Positions 1 through 9,050 are shown, numbered from the stretch's first letter. The stretch: DNA of 64,000 nucleotides from JACDAE01 sp963744875 (GCA_963744875.1 CAVUVQ010000035.1:124001-188000); one strand, 5' to 3'. Numbers and translations are program-made. The notes: a model not told the origin generated them from the letters alone.

Positions 1-24
1 ATGTTTGTGAAAGACTTTCAATCT

Positions 25-110
25 GGGTAGGGGCGTGTCCTTGCGACCGCCCGGTTCGGGAAATGTGTTATGTTCCTGAACCGGGCGGTCGCAAGGACAC
101 GCCCCTACCT
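25..110. repeat. Long inverted repeat (GTAGGGG-type palindrome)
   Basis: Two 36-nt arms (25-60 and 75-110) are inverted copies with two mismatches around a 14-nt loop. The outer end reads GGTAGGGGCG, like the ends of other palindromes in this window near 45.9 and 51.5 kb. It lies upstream of rbfA with no gene around it. It could fold in RNA and act as a terminator for the gene to the left, but there is no T-run, so I read it as a dispersed palindromic element. Confidence 0.85.
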
Positions 111-183
111 ATGAGATAACCAATAAACGGGTAGAAGAGATGTAGTGGGTAGGAGCAACCCTACCGGGAAAGGGACAATCGAA

Positions 184-582
184 ATGCCCCATCAATATAG
201 ACAAGAAAAACTGGGCGAACTCATGGCCGTGGAGCTGAGCGATCTATTACGCACAAGAGTCAAAGATCCACGCGTCGGTTTCGCCAGCATTACCCATGTC
301 GAAGTGAGCGGAGACCTGCGCCATGCAAAAATCTTTGTAAGCGTCATGGGCACTCCAGAAGAACAGGCCGATACAATGAAAGGCCTCAAAAATGCAACCG
401 GCTACCTTCGTCACGAGTTGGCAACACGCATTGAACTACGTTACATGCCCGAGATCGCCTTTAAGCTCGATACATCAATAGCTGAAGGTGCACGCATCAT
501 CAACCTGATTAATCAGGTCGAGCAAGAAGAACGTGCAAAAACGCAAACGCCCGAGGTTACTAATGAGCACAACATTGTTTAA
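184..582 (+). CDS. rbfA: 30S ribosome-binding factor RbfA
   Basis: A 132-residue protein of usual RbfA length. RbfA is a KH-fold factor that binds the free 30S subunit and helps 16S rRNA 5'-end maturation. The conserved core is visible: an N-terminal helix with EKLGELMAVELSDLL, the strand around DPRVGFASITHVEVSGDL, a VSVMG strand, and the LRHELATRIELRYMPEI block. The ATG at 184 has AAAGGG about 9 nt upstream; the open frame extends further 5' but without family similarity. It overlaps the next gene by 20 nt, and with truB and ribF forms the translation/cofactor block often found after infB, which would lie left of the window. Confidence 0.93.
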   Translation: MPHQYRQEKLGELMAVELSDLLRTRVKDPRVGFASITHVEVSGDLRHAKIFVSVMGTPEEQADTMKGLKNATGYLRHELATRIELRYMPEIAFKLDTSIAEGARIINLINQVEQEERAKTQTPEVTNEHNIV

Positions 583-1591
583 TCCAGGACTCGCTCAACA
601 AATAGATCCCTTATTGGTGCAAGAAGCAATGGCGCTGATCAAACCAGCACAGCGCATTGCTCTCCTCGCGCATCAAAATCCCGATGGAGATTGCCTTGGT
701 TCAGCACTGGGCTTTGCATATATGCTACAAGCGATGGGTAAAATATGTGTCCCGGTATGCATAGATCCACCCCCCGCCACATTCCAATTTCTACCAGGCA
801 TTGATACGTTCCAGAACACATTGGGGGATGAACGCTTCGATCTCGTAATCGCCCTGGACGCCGGTGAGTTGACACGTTATGGTGCGCTCTATGATAATCA
901 CCGTGCCTTTCTTGCTTCAGCTACCATTCTTAATATAGACCACCATATCAGTAGCCACGGCTGCGGACAGGTCAATATTATTGATCCTGCCAGCGCCGCC
1001 ACCGCTGAATTGCTCATTCTCTTCCAACAGCAAGCAAAGCTAACGCTGAACAAAGATGCCGCAACCTGTCTCTTAACAGGCATCATTACCGACACAGCCT
1101 CGTTTCAGCATTCAAGCACTACGGCCCGGACAATGGAGGTTGCCGCAGTGCTTCTGCGAGCTGGCGCAATCCCCGAAACCATTATCAGACCCATTTTTCG
1201 GACGCAGCCGCTGGCACAAATGCGCTTCCGTTCTCTGGTTATTGAGAAAGCTCAAACATCCTGTAATGGTCGCCTCATCTGGTCGTACGCCAACGACGAA
1301 ATGCTCGCAACATCTGGCGCAACGGCAGATATGGATGACAACTTCTCCGCAGTATTGCGCGATGTCGAAGGCGTACAGATCGCGGTCCTCTTTAAGAGCT
1401 ATGGAGATCCTCAGACGACACGCATCAGTATACGCAGCGCCGAACCATATAACGCCGCCGAAATCTGTGGACGTTTCGGAGGCGGTGGACACGCTCGCGC
1501 CGCTGGCGCGACCATCTCTTTACCAATCGATGAAGCGATGTCAAGGGTCATAACAATGCTGGAGCAAGAGATCAAAAAGCACGATAGCTAA
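563..1591 (+). CDS. nrnA: DHH/DHHA1 phosphoesterase, NrnA-type oligoribonuclease/pAp phosphatase
   Basis: A 342-residue protein. The DHH domain shows HQNPDGDCLGSALG (metal-binding D residues), DAGEL and NIDHHISS; the C-terminal DHHA1 domain ends with GGGGHARAAGA, the substrate-binding glycine loop. The family degrades 2-5-nt RNA and hydrolyses 3'-phosphoadenosine 5'-phosphate in the cytoplasm. The ATG at 563 (MSTTLFNPGL) sits inside the rbfA 3' end, suggesting translational coupling. The position between rbfA and truB is typical for this family in many Gram-positive and Chloroflexota genomes. Substrate preference cannot be read from sequence alone. Confidence 0.9.
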   Translation: MSTTLFNPGLAQQIDPLLVQEAMALIKPAQRIALLAHQNPDGDCLGSALGFAYMLQAMGKICVPVCIDPPPATFQFLPGIDTFQNTLGDERFDLVIALDAGELTRYGALYDNHRAFLASATILNIDHHISSHGCGQVNIIDPASAATAELLILFQQQAKLTLNKDAATCLLTGIITDTASFQHSSTTARTMEVAAVLLRAGAIPETIIRPIFRTQPLAQMRFRSLVIEKAQTSCNGRLIWSYANDEMLATSGATADMDDNFSAVLRDVEGVQIAVLFKSYGDPQTTRISIRSAEPYNAAEICGRFGGGGHARAAGATISLPIDEAMSRVITMLEQEIKKHDS

Positions 1592-1609
1592 TGGACAGGT
1601 AGGGGAAAT

Positions 1610-2509
1610 ATGGATGGGATTTTAAACGTCAATAAGGCCATCGGCATGACTTCACACGATGTCGTAGCAAGAGTACGCAAACTTCTCAAGCAGAAACGGG
1701 TTGGACACGCGGGGACGCTTGATCCAGCAGCAAGCGGAGTATTGCCTATCTGCATCGGACAGGGTACACGCGTTGCAGAATATCTCAGCGAAAGCGGCAA
1801 GGCATATCGGGCTGACATCCGCTTCGGCATCGTCACAGACACCTACGATGTAGAAGGCAGTATTCTGCGCACCAGCGATACCAGTGAACTGAACTTAGCC
1901 CGCATCGAAGAACTATTGCCACACTTCATGGGCGCACAGATGCAAATGCCACCACTTTATTCTGCAATCAAGCTACAAGGACAACCAGCCTATAAACGCA
2001 TGCGTGCAGGCGAGGAGATTACATTAGAGGCTCGCCCAGTTGAAATCTACGCACTGCGCATCGTCAATTGGCAAGCGCCACTCCTCACGCTCGACATCGA
2101 ATGCAGTAAGGGTACGTATATTCGTTCGCTCGCCTACGATATGGGTGAGCAGCTCGGATGTGGAGCGCATCTCGCAGGCTTAATACGCACACGGAGCGGA
2201 CCTTTTACCCTTGAAAAGAGCAGTTCACTAGAACAACTGGCCGACATCATCACACAGGGCACGCTGACTGCGCACATCTTTGCACCCGATTATGCAATAC
2301 AACACTATCCAGCACTTCACCTCGATGAGGAAACTGCCGTGCGTGTATTGCACGGCAATACATTTCACTATGATCTTCCAGCACTCCAACCAGAAAGCGC
2401 CCTTGCTCGTATTTATGATAGCAAAGGTTGTTTTCTCGCTATCGCACGTTGGGATGCAGAAGGACAGGTATGGCAACCCAAAAAGGTGTTTGAGCCTGGG
2501 AATGAATAA
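1610..2509 (+). CDS. truB: tRNA pseudouridine(55) synthase TruB
   Basis: A 299-residue enzyme that makes pseudouridine 55 in the T-loop of tRNAs. The catalytic motif GHAGTLDPAASGVL contains the nucleophilic Asp; other TruB blocks are NKAIGMTSHDVV, YSAIKLQGQPAYKRMRAGEE and CSKGTYIRSLAYDMG. The ATG at 1610 follows AGGGGAA at a good distance, 18 nt after the nrnA stop, so it is probably cotranscribed. The C-terminal part (about residues 230-299) is the variable TruB C-terminal domain. Confidence 0.96.
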   Translation: MDGILNVNKAIGMTSHDVVARVRKLLKQKRVGHAGTLDPAASGVLPICIGQGTRVAEYLSESGKAYRADIRFGIVTDTYDVEGSILRTSDTSELNLARIEELLPHFMGAQMQMPPLYSAIKLQGQPAYKRMRAGEEITLEARPVEIYALRIVNWQAPLLTLDIECSKGTYIRSLAYDMGEQLGCGAHLAGLIRTRSGPFTLEKSSSLEQLADIITQGTLTAHIFAPDYAIQHYPALHLDEETAVRVLHGNTFHYDLPALQPESALARIYDSKGCFLAIARWDAEGQVWQPKKVFEPGNE

Positions 2510-2575
2510 CGCTTAAACAGGCCATAGCGTGAATTGTACAGGTCGTACCGTATACTGGCACTATGGCTATGATCA

Positions 2576-2605
2576 TTGCTAGCACGAATTAACCTGTGGT
2601 ACTAT
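2576..2605 (+). promoter_or_regulatory. Putative sigma70-type promoter for ribF
   Basis: TTGCTA (2576-2581) and TACTAT (2600-2605) are separated by 18 nt and lie about 65 nt before ribF. Both boxes are imperfect, so this is moderate evidence only. Confidence 0.4.
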
Positions 2606-2669
2606 AGGCGAGAGAATAGTAAGGAATAGGTACTTCAGGTCACAACCCGGAAGCACTCAACAATAGATT

Positions 2670-3635
2670 ATGGAATACACAACAACACTCGATGCGCATG
2701 AACCCATCGCTATCACCATTGGCAACTTCGATGGTATCCACAAAGGGCACCAGAGACTCATGCATGAACTTGTTCAAACAGCGCAATCATTGCAGAGCAA
2801 GCCAGTGATCGCTACGTTTTCACCGCATACATTGATGGTCGTGCGGCCAGATATCTATGTGCGTTATCTCACAACACTAGAAGAAAAACTGACACTGGCA
2901 TACCAGTACGGCGCGCTGGAAGGCAACATCGTTATCTATTTTACGCCTGCCGTCGCCGCAATGAGTGCAACTGAATTCATGGATATCTTACGTACGCAGT
3001 TTAATCTTAAGGCTCTCGTCGTAGGAGAAAACTTTAGCCTTGGTCATAACCGTAAAGGCGATATCGTCTTTCTGCAAAAGTATGGGCAAGAACATCAGAT
3101 TACCGTTCGCGCGATCCCACTGGAAGAGGCCGAGCAGACGCGCATCAGCAGCACACGCATACGCACACTCGTCAATGAAGGGAATATCGCAGAAGCAAAT
3201 GATCTGTTGGGTCATCCTATGCTTCTCACCGGCATTGTAGTCCAGGGGGATAAACGCGGACGGCAATTAGGCTTCCCAACCGCGAATATCCGGCCTGAAC
3301 CACATAAGTTATTGCCAGCGGACGGTGTCTATGCTGTACGTGTACGTATACAAAAGAGTAGAGAAGCTGAAGACAGTGACGCGCCGGGAGACTCCTACGT
3401 TTATAAAGGTGTCGCGAATATCGGGGTACGTCCTACGTTTAATGAAACAGAACGGCTGGTGGAAGTGCATTTGTTTGATGTTAATCTTGACCTTTATGGC
3501 AAAGAGCTAAGCATAGATTTTATTGCACACTTACGCGGTGAGCAACGCTTCCCTGGTATTGATGCCTTAAAGCAACAGATCGCAACTGATGTACTGCAAG
3601 CACGTCAAATTCTAGCAACAAATATAGGAGCGTGA
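2670..3635 (+). CDS. ribF: Bifunctional riboflavin kinase/FAD synthetase
   Basis: A 321-residue enzyme converting riboflavin to FMN and FMN to FAD. The N-terminal FAD synthetase (nucleotidyltransferase) half shows GNFDGIHKGHQRL, an HxGH-like motif, and ISSTRIR. The C-terminal riboflavin kinase half shows GDKRGRQLGFPTANI and the GVANIGVRPTF strand, then LYGKELSIDFIAHLRGEQRF. Length and domain order are standard. The ATG at 2670 is the first start before conserved sequence. A separate promoter is likely because 160 nt divide it from truB; the next gene starts 4 nt after its stop. Confidence 0.95.
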   Translation: MEYTTTLDAHEPIAITIGNFDGIHKGHQRLMHELVQTAQSLQSKPVIATFSPHTLMVVRPDIYVRYLTTLEEKLTLAYQYGALEGNIVIYFTPAVAAMSATEFMDILRTQFNLKALVVGENFSLGHNRKGDIVFLQKYGQEHQITVRAIPLEEAEQTRISSTRIRTLVNEGNIAEANDLLGHPMLLTGIVVQGDKRGRQLGFPTANIRPEPHKLLPADGVYAVRVRIQKSREAEDSDAPGDSYVYKGVANIGVRPTFNETERLVEVHLFDVNLDLYGKELSIDFIAHLRGEQRFPGIDALKQQIATDVLQARQILATNIGA

Positions 3636-3639
3636 GCCA

Positions 3640-4542
3640 TTGAAAGCTCGCCAGAATCCATTAACAAAATTTGAATCATTAATGCAACGCATGGTTGAAG
3701 GTCCGTTTGCACGCATGTTTCCTTCAAAGCTTGAGCCGATCGAGATCGCACGCAAGCTTGAGCGTTCTATGGAAGACAACACGTTGTTGCAGGGAGAGGG
3801 ACGCCGCCTCGCACCAAATGTCTATGACATCTATATGAGTATTAAAGACCATCAGCAACTCGCTCCTGGTCAGAGTATGTTTATCCGCGACTGGCAGAAT
3901 CACCTGGTAGAATATGCACGTCAGCATCGTTTTACCTTGCGCACCATGCCCATCATACGTTTACACGCCGACAGCTCCTTGCGTACAGGACTGATCAGGA
4001 TTGAAGCGGAGATGGCAGACCAGCAGGCAGGTTCAGATGGTGGTATGCATACACAGGCATTAAGTGCTGAACAACTGGCAAAGCTACGTGCTCAATTGCA
4101 ACCCGATCAGCAACTCCCTGGCATCGACAACGCGTCTCCCCAACGCTCCGCCGGATACCCCAGCGTCGCGAATGCACCAGCCGGAGCGCGACCCGGCACG
4201 GCAAATAATTCCAGCAATTTTGCGTCCGCTGCACCTCCTCCTATGCCGCAAGCCTGGCTTACTATTCGCTTGCCACAGGCAGGACAACAAATATATCGTA
4301 TCGAAAAACCTATTATCAATATTGGTCGCCAGCTCAGCAACGATATCATTGTTGAAGATAAGCGCGTCTCACGCTACCACGCTCAGATAAAATATCAGCC
4401 CGATGGACAGTTTGCCATCTTCGATCTCGGTAGTACAAATGGAATAACCATCAATAATACGCCGCATATGCGTCAGCATGTGTTGCGCAATGGTGATAGT
4501 TTCACTATTGGCAGCTACGATTTCTTTTTTGAGAGAAGGTGA
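3640..4542 (+). CDS. FhaA-like protein: DUF3662 domain plus C-terminal FHA domain
   Basis: A 300-residue protein. Residues about 1-125 match the DUF3662/FhaA N-terminal domain (VEGPFARMFPSKLEPIEIA, RKLERSMEDN, APNVYDIYMS). A low-complexity Ala/Pro/Ser/Asn linker follows (about 140-200), then an FHA domain (about 205-300) with the phosphothreonine-binding residues in NIGRQLSNDI, VSRYHAQI and DLGSTNGITIN. FHA domains read Ser/Thr kinase output. The start is TTG at 3640, chosen because TAGGAG lies 9 nt upstream and the family N-terminus begins there. In Actinobacteria such genes sit beside rodA and pbpA; here too an FHA gene and a rodA-type gene follow directly. Confidence 0.85.
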   Translation: MKARQNPLTKFESLMQRMVEGPFARMFPSKLEPIEIARKLERSMEDNTLLQGEGRRLAPNVYDIYMSIKDHQQLAPGQSMFIRDWQNHLVEYARQHRFTLRTMPIIRLHADSSLRTGLIRIEAEMADQQAGSDGGMHTQALSAEQLAKLRAQLQPDQQLPGIDNASPQRSAGYPSVANAPAGARPGTANNSSNFASAAPPPMPQAWLTIRLPQAGQQIYRIEKPIINIGRQLSNDIIVEDKRVSRYHAQIKYQPDGQFAIFDLGSTNGITINNTPHMRQHVLRNGDSFTIGSYDFFFERR

Positions 4543-4552
4543 GATCTTTCTA

Positions 4553-5005
4553 ATGCCATTACAAATAGATTCATTTTTATTCATATTAAGGCTATTATTG
4601 GTTGTTTTACTCTACCTCTTTCTGATGCAGGTAGTCATAGTAATTACACGCGATCTGCGCAAGACTGCAGCGGCAAATGCCGATGGCGTCGTCAAAACGC
4701 AGCGTGTGCTTGGTCACCTCGTCGTGGTCGATAGTGGACCCAGCAGCATCTTGCCAGGAACCCGTTTCGACCTCGAGGCACAGACCAACATCGGACGTGG
4801 ACCAACCAATGTCATTCAGATCTCCGATAGCTTTATATCCGCCGAGCATACACGCCTCTGGTACCGCAATGGCGTCTGGTACGTCCAGGATGCGGGCAGC
4901 GTGAATGGCACATTTGTGAACAATCAGCCTGCTCGTGAAGCTACGCCTGCAAAACCAGGTGACGTTATACGTGTCGGTTATATCCTGTTTAAATTGACTC
5001 AATAA
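4553..5005 (+). CDS. FhaB-like membrane-anchored FHA protein
   Basis: A 150-residue protein with one N-terminal membrane segment (about residues 8-28, FLFILRLLLVVLLYLFLMQV) and a cytosolic FHA domain (about 70-150) showing NIGRGPTNVIQI, ISAEHTRLWY and DAGSVNGTFVNN. This is the layout of actinobacterial FhaB/FipA, which couples Ser/Thr phosphorylation to cell-wall and division proteins. The ATG at 4553 places the start just before the membrane segment. It is 10 nt from the FhaA-like gene and 34 nt from the RodA gene, so one operon is likely. A partner kinase is not in the window. Confidence 0.85.
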   Translation: MPLQIDSFLFILRLLLVVLLYLFLMQVVIVITRDLRKTAAANADGVVKTQRVLGHLVVVDSGPSSILPGTRFDLEAQTNIGRGPTNVIQISDSFISAEHTRLWYRNGVWYVQDAGSVNGTFVNNQPAREATPAKPGDVIRVGYILFKLTQ

Positions 5006-5039
5006 AAAACAATGCAAGATTAGTGAGAGGTGTTTATAG

Positions 5040-6458
5040 ATGGCAAGTCAATCTCCCCGTGCAATCACGCGCTATCGCTGGCGAGAACTGGCATTATTCA
5101 TTCTGCCCTTTCTCGTCCTGCTTACAGCGATGACGCTTTTACTTGTCGGAGGCCCTGGTTCAAATCCGCAGGCACCTTTTAGCCCAAAGAGCCTGCCAGC
5201 CGTACAGGACATGATCCCCGTCTTCGGCCTGATTGGGGCATTGCTGGTTGCAAATATCATTATGAGCATCTTCTTCCGCAAAGCCGATCAACTTCTGTTG
5301 CCACTGGTGGGGTTGCTAAGCGGCATTGGCATCCTCATGGCAACACGCCTTGGGCCTAATCTGGCAGTCTATCGAAAAATATCTTCGCTAGCAACGCTAG
5401 GACCCAAACAACTCGTATGGGTGCTCATCGGGCTAATAATCTGTCTCGCAACTGTTGCCATTTTAAGAAACACCAATTGGCTTGAACGCTACAAATATAC
5501 CTGGATATTTGTAGGCTTCATCGCCTTATTGCCTAGCGTCATTCAAGGTGTGAGAACACTCCATACCAATGCACCTAACCCGTGATATTCTTGGTGTTGG
5601 CCCTTTCCAACTCCAACCATCGGAACTTCTCAAAATTGCGATCGTGATCTTCTTTGCTGGCTATCTTAGCGAGAACCGTGACATCTTCTCACAGGGTTAC
5701 ATGCGCATGGGAAGGTTGCGCCTTCCACCACTACGCCAATTAGGACCCCTGATGCTCATGCTGGGAATAGCCCTGATCGTCTTTTTAATTGTACGTGAAC
5801 TTGGGCCTGGCAATGCTCCTCTATGGACTCTTCCTTTCCATGATGTACCTGGGCAGCGGGAAAATGTCCTATGTTTTGATAAGTCTGGGACTTTTCGCTA
5901 TTCTGGCATTAATCGGCTACAGCCTTCTTCCTTATGTACAAGCACGCTTTGCCGACAGTAGGCTTGATGCTGTAAACTGGCAAAACTGGCCACAAGCCAA
6001 ACTAATTTCACAGAAAATGGGCGCATTCCAGGTAGTACAAGGGACTTATCGCACTTTCTAGCGGTGGTATATCTAGGATCAGGACTGGGACTAGGACATC
6101 CAGCATTGGTTCAGGTAGTCGAATCCGATATGATTTTTACAGGACTAGGTGAAGAATTTGGCCTGGCAGGTTTGTTCGCTATGCTTGGCATCTACCTGCT
6201 CATCGTCTATCGTGGCTATCGCATTGCGATTGAAGCCACCAATCCTTTCAATCAACTTCTGGCCGCTGGATTCACCAGCATCTTTGCCATTCAGACATTG
6301 ATTATCTGCGCTGGAAATATGAAGTTTATGCCCCTCACTGGTATTCCCTTACCTTTCTGAGCTATGGTGGTAGTTCAATCTTTGCCAATTTTATCATTAT
6401 CGGCATTCTGCTGCGCATCTCGTATAATACAGCGCGAGAACGCGAAGGAACAGAATAA
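5040..6458 (+). CDS. RodA/FtsW-family (SEDS) peptidoglycan polymerase, interrupted by five frameshifts
   Basis: A polytopic SEDS glycosyltransferase that polymerises lipid II. Conserved pieces appear in successive frames: GPFQLQPSELLKIAIVIFFA, LPPLRQLGPLMLMLGIALIV, VRELG then LAMLLYGLFLSMMYLGSGKM, FQVVQG, GSGLGLGHPALVQVVESDMI, FTGLGEEFGLAG, AGNMKFMPLTGIPLPF and SYGGSSIFANF. Shifts lie near 5577, 5813, 6056, 6072 and 6355. The first four are cured by dropping one base, the last by adding one, giving exactly 471 residues, a normal size. The gene is therefore probably intact in the organism. The residues around VRELG correspond to the SEDS catalytic Asp/Glu region. RodA versus FtsW cannot be settled here; the FHA neighbours favour RodA. 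Confidence 0.85.
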
Positions 6459-6470
6459 TCCCCCAAATAA

Positions 6471-6515
6471 ATAATGCGTAGGCTTTCTCTTTTATAGAGC
6501 AGCCCTACGCATTAT
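6471..6515 (+). terminator. Hairpin after the rodA-type gene
   Basis: Arms 6471-6482 and 6504-6515 are perfect 12-nt inverted copies with a 21-nt loop, beginning 13 nt after the stop codon. No T-run follows, so it may be a transcript-end hairpin rather than a classical terminator. Confidence 0.5.
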
Positions 6516-6577
6516 CATGTACCACTATCAGCCTCCGAATACGTAAAACTAATAGGCACTCCGCTAATAATTTTCGC

Positions 6578-6606
6578 TTGTCTTTAGACAACGCGCGTGC
6601 TATACT
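6578..6606 (+). promoter_or_regulatory. Promoter for the 6664-8408 gene pair
   Basis: TTGTCT (6578-6583), a 17-nt spacer and TATACT (6601-6606), 58 nt before the start codon. Spacing is ideal and both boxes are near consensus. Confidence 0.65.
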
Positions 6607-6663
6607 CTCAACACATACGGCACCATGATGGCATAACAATACACACAATAAACAGGAATGGTT

Positions 6664-7251
6664 ATGGGCAAATACAGCCAATGGTTATATCATCGCGAAA
6701 TTGATCAACAGTTGCGCGAACGCCTGGAACACATTGAACAAGAACTGCATACTCTACAAGAGCAGGCAGCTCTTCTGGAAGATGCCGCCTCCTGTACCGA
6801 TAATTCCATCCTCCAGGCCATCGCAATGCAGCAGAGCGCCCAGGTCTTACTCGAAGATACACCTCAACGCTCCTTAACTGATAGCAAAGCATATTCTTCA
6901 AAAAGCGTCTCGTCCGCCCTGTTCGCCTGGAGCAGCCTTCCCAATCTCGATCCACAGAAAGTGCAGATGCCAGGAAGAGCACCCAATGGGCAACAACCCG
7001 AGGCAGCACAACAACCATCCACTCCGCATCCCGACGTACATCCCTCACCAACCGATGATGAGCAGACTTTACCGCAGATCCATATCCCTAAATGGCTACG
7101 TAAAGCTCCACTCGCCACCAACACCACCGATCAGCAGAGATCTTTGCCCGACGAACGCACAAACACTTCCATTCAACGCTGGCTGGAACGCTGGGGCAAA
7201 CAGCCACCCGATCCCTCGCAATACACATCAGGAAAAGGGTCTGACAAATGA
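6664..7251 (+). CDS. Hypothetical protein with N-terminal coiled coil and disordered tail
   Basis: A 195-residue protein I do not recognise. Residues about 10-45 form an amphipathic coiled coil (REIDQQLRERLEHIEQELH). The rest is Pro/Gln/Ser/Asp-rich and probably disordered, ending with short hydrophobic-basic stretches IPKWLRKAPL and SIQRWLERWGK that look like peptide-binding motifs. I chose the second ATG (6664) because AGGA lies 6 nt before it, while it would touch the first (6658). The stop overlaps the next start (ATGA), and both genes share a promoter. Nearness to the FHA genes suggests a link to phospho-signalling, as inference only. Confidence 0.65.
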   Translation: MGKYSQWLYHREIDQQLRERLEHIEQELHTLQEQAALLEDAASCTDNSILQAIAMQQSAQVLLEDTPQRSLTDSKAYSSKSVSSALFAWSSLPNLDPQKVQMPGRAPNGQQPEAAQQPSTPHPDVHPSPTDDEQTLPQIHIPKWLRKAPLATNTTDQQRSLPDERTNTSIQRWLERWGKQPPDPSQYTSGKGSDK

Positions 7252-8408
7252 GCGAAATCAGTAATCGAAATGGAAACGGCACTTCTCTTCCCTCTAACGC
7301 CGCTACAGAAAAAACATTCTCCTCTATGGATACTGTTTTTCAACGCCTCGAACCACGAGAAGTTGAGCAATTTTATAAAAGTTATCACTTCTGGCTACTA
7401 CAAAGACGCATCGATACGTTATATACAGAGACCAGCGCCATCCAACAAGCAATCATAGACAATAATACGCTGATGCAGCAAATCCCTCTTTCAACAATAG
7501 CGCTCGCCAGCCTCGCCCAATTGCAGGCCAGCGGTGTCAACGATCTCAATCTCCTCGATAGGATGCTGGAACGAGGCGAAACATGGCTTGATCACACCAT
7601 GCAATTGCTCGAACACTGCGAAAAATTGGATGTTATTCAAGGCGACTATACCCAATGGTGCGAACATGCACTTGAGGGTGCCTACGACTGGATTGCATCA
7701 ATGGAAGCTACCGAAGCTATAAACCAACCGGAAAACGATGCTGAAACACTGGCAATTCATGATGAGCAACAGGCAACACTCCATACAGCAACCGAAGAAC
7801 AACTCTTGCAGAAACTCATGGACGACGAAGAAGCAACTGAGAAAATAACTTCCCTGAATTTCCCCTTTGCCGAAGTTGAGGAAACACCTCTCGCATCTCC
7901 CACTAGAAAAATTACACAACCCCTGGATCAAATAGAACAGACAACTCCCGTAACTCCCACCCGAAAAATTACACAACCTCTGGACCAGATTGAATCAACA
8001 TCTCTCGCAACTCTTGCCAGAAAAATTACCCAACCTCTAAATCAAAATGATGTGCTCATTGAAACAGAACCACCAACAGAGATCGCTACCTCCACCCTCA
8101 TGGAGCAGAGCGAACCAGCCGCCTCCATGAGCAGTGAAATTATTGAAACGCCCGACGAAGAGTCTCACGAGGATCCCACACAGCAAATAGCAACTATTAA
8201 GGCTGAGGATGTATCCAAAGATGCTGATGTTTATCCGCAGGAAGATGCACTTGCAATAAGCAAGGAAACTCCTACTGAAACAGCTACTAACATGTCCGTA
8301 GTAAGCGTAAGTCCACAGGACAACAAAAAGCCACAACTTCAAAAAGTGCGGCGTAAGGGTTTCTGGCGCTTACTGAATAGACTCCTGGCAATTATCCTAC
8401 GTAGATAA
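7248..8408 (+). CDS. Hypothetical acidic protein with three RKITQPL repeats and basic C-terminus
   Basis: A 386-residue protein without a recognised domain. The N-terminal third (about 30-150) is helical and shares the FYKSYHFWLLQRRIDTLYTE style of the preceding gene. The middle and C-terminal parts are Glu/Thr-rich and low complexity. Between residues about 215 and 265 the motif RKITQPLDQIE (last copy RKITQPLNQ) occurs three times at roughly 22-residue spacing. The protein ends with a basic-hydrophobic tail (KVRRKGFWRLLNRLLAIILRR) that could bind membrane. Its ATG overlaps the stop of the previous gene. Function unknown; the repeats look like phosphorylation sites. Confidence 0.7.
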   Translation: MSEISNRNGNGTSLPSNAATEKTFSSMDTVFQRLEPREVEQFYKSYHFWLLQRRIDTLYTETSAIQQAIIDNNTLMQQIPLSTIALASLAQLQASGVNDLNLLDRMLERGETWLDHTMQLLEHCEKLDVIQGDYTQWCEHALEGAYDWIASMEATEAINQPENDAETLAIHDEQQATLHTATEEQLLQKLMDDEEATEKITSLNFPFAEVEETPLASPTRKITQPLDQIEQTTPVTPTRKITQPLDQIESTSLATLARKITQPLNQNDVLIETEPPTEIATSTLMEQSEPAASMSSEIIETPDEESHEDPTQQIATIKAEDVSKDADVYPQEDALAISKETPTETATNMSVVSVSPQDNKKPQLQKVRRKGFWRLLNRLLAIILRR

Positions 8409-8416
8409 CACGCGCT

Positions 8417-8779
8417 TTAGTACTTCGGAGGTGTGAACATACCTGGCATTTGCAATGTTGAAGTATTTGAATGTAAAGGTGGCACAGGAGGCGGTACAGT
8501 GGCTGCCCTCTGTTGCATCGTCTGCTGTTGTTCCAGCTCACTTACACGCTTACGTAACTCCCTCAATACCCTTTTATCACTCCAGGCTGAGAGAAATGAT
8601 ACGACATAAAGTAACAGGGCACCAAGAAGAAAGGCTGAAAGGACAAGAAGTCCGACAGGCAATTCTGGCGTTTGCCAGCCGAAGAGGATAAGGTGAACCG
8701 ATGTCATCAAATTCTCAACCGTGATCACCGCGCATATACCCCCTGCCAATATAAATAGCAGTAGTATAAATAAGAGCAT
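8417..8779 (-). CDS. LapA-like (DUF1049) small membrane protein
   Basis: A 120-residue protein with two membrane segments (about residues 1-22 and 42-65), then a coiled coil (LRELRKRVSELEQQQ) and a Pro-rich tail. The pair of helices with the LPVGLLVLSAFLLGALLLYV segment is typical of the lipopolysaccharide-assembly protein A/DUF1049 family, found also in bacteria without LPS, role unclear. The ATG at 8779 follows GAGGAGG by 6 nt; a TTG further upstream would swallow that ribosome site. Convergent with the preceding gene, 8 nt apart. Confidence 0.7.
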   Translation of the reverse strand: MLLFILLLFILAGGICAVITVENLMTSVHLILFGWQTPELPVGLLVLSAFLLGALLLYVVSFLSAWSDKRVLRELRKRVSELEQQQTMQQRAATVPPPVPPLHSNTSTLQMPGMFTPPKY

Positions 8780-9021
8780 AAAATGCCTCCTCAAAAAGAA
8801 TACATAGTTTAGAAGGCAATGGTCACACCAGCCTCTCTATGTATGAACGAGCAAATAGCCAGTTTATTTCAGTAATGGGAAAGATGCCCATCATAGTATA
8901 AACACTTCCACGCCAAATTGCAAAGGAAACGAAAATATTTGCTCAATATTTTTCAGTTGGCACATGGATATCCACTTGCTGGCACAGAGGGCATCCACAA
9001 GGGAATGCCCCTACTGGTTTA

Positions 9022-9050
9022 TTGACTAGGCTGTGAATCAGGCATATACT
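9022..9050 (+). promoter_or_regulatory. Promoter for mutS
   Basis: TTGACT (9022-9027), a 17-nt spacer and TATACT (9045-9050), with the mutS start 26 nt further and its ribosome site GAGGAGGT at 9063-9070. Very close to sigma70 consensus; the transcript leader would be short. Confidence 0.75.
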
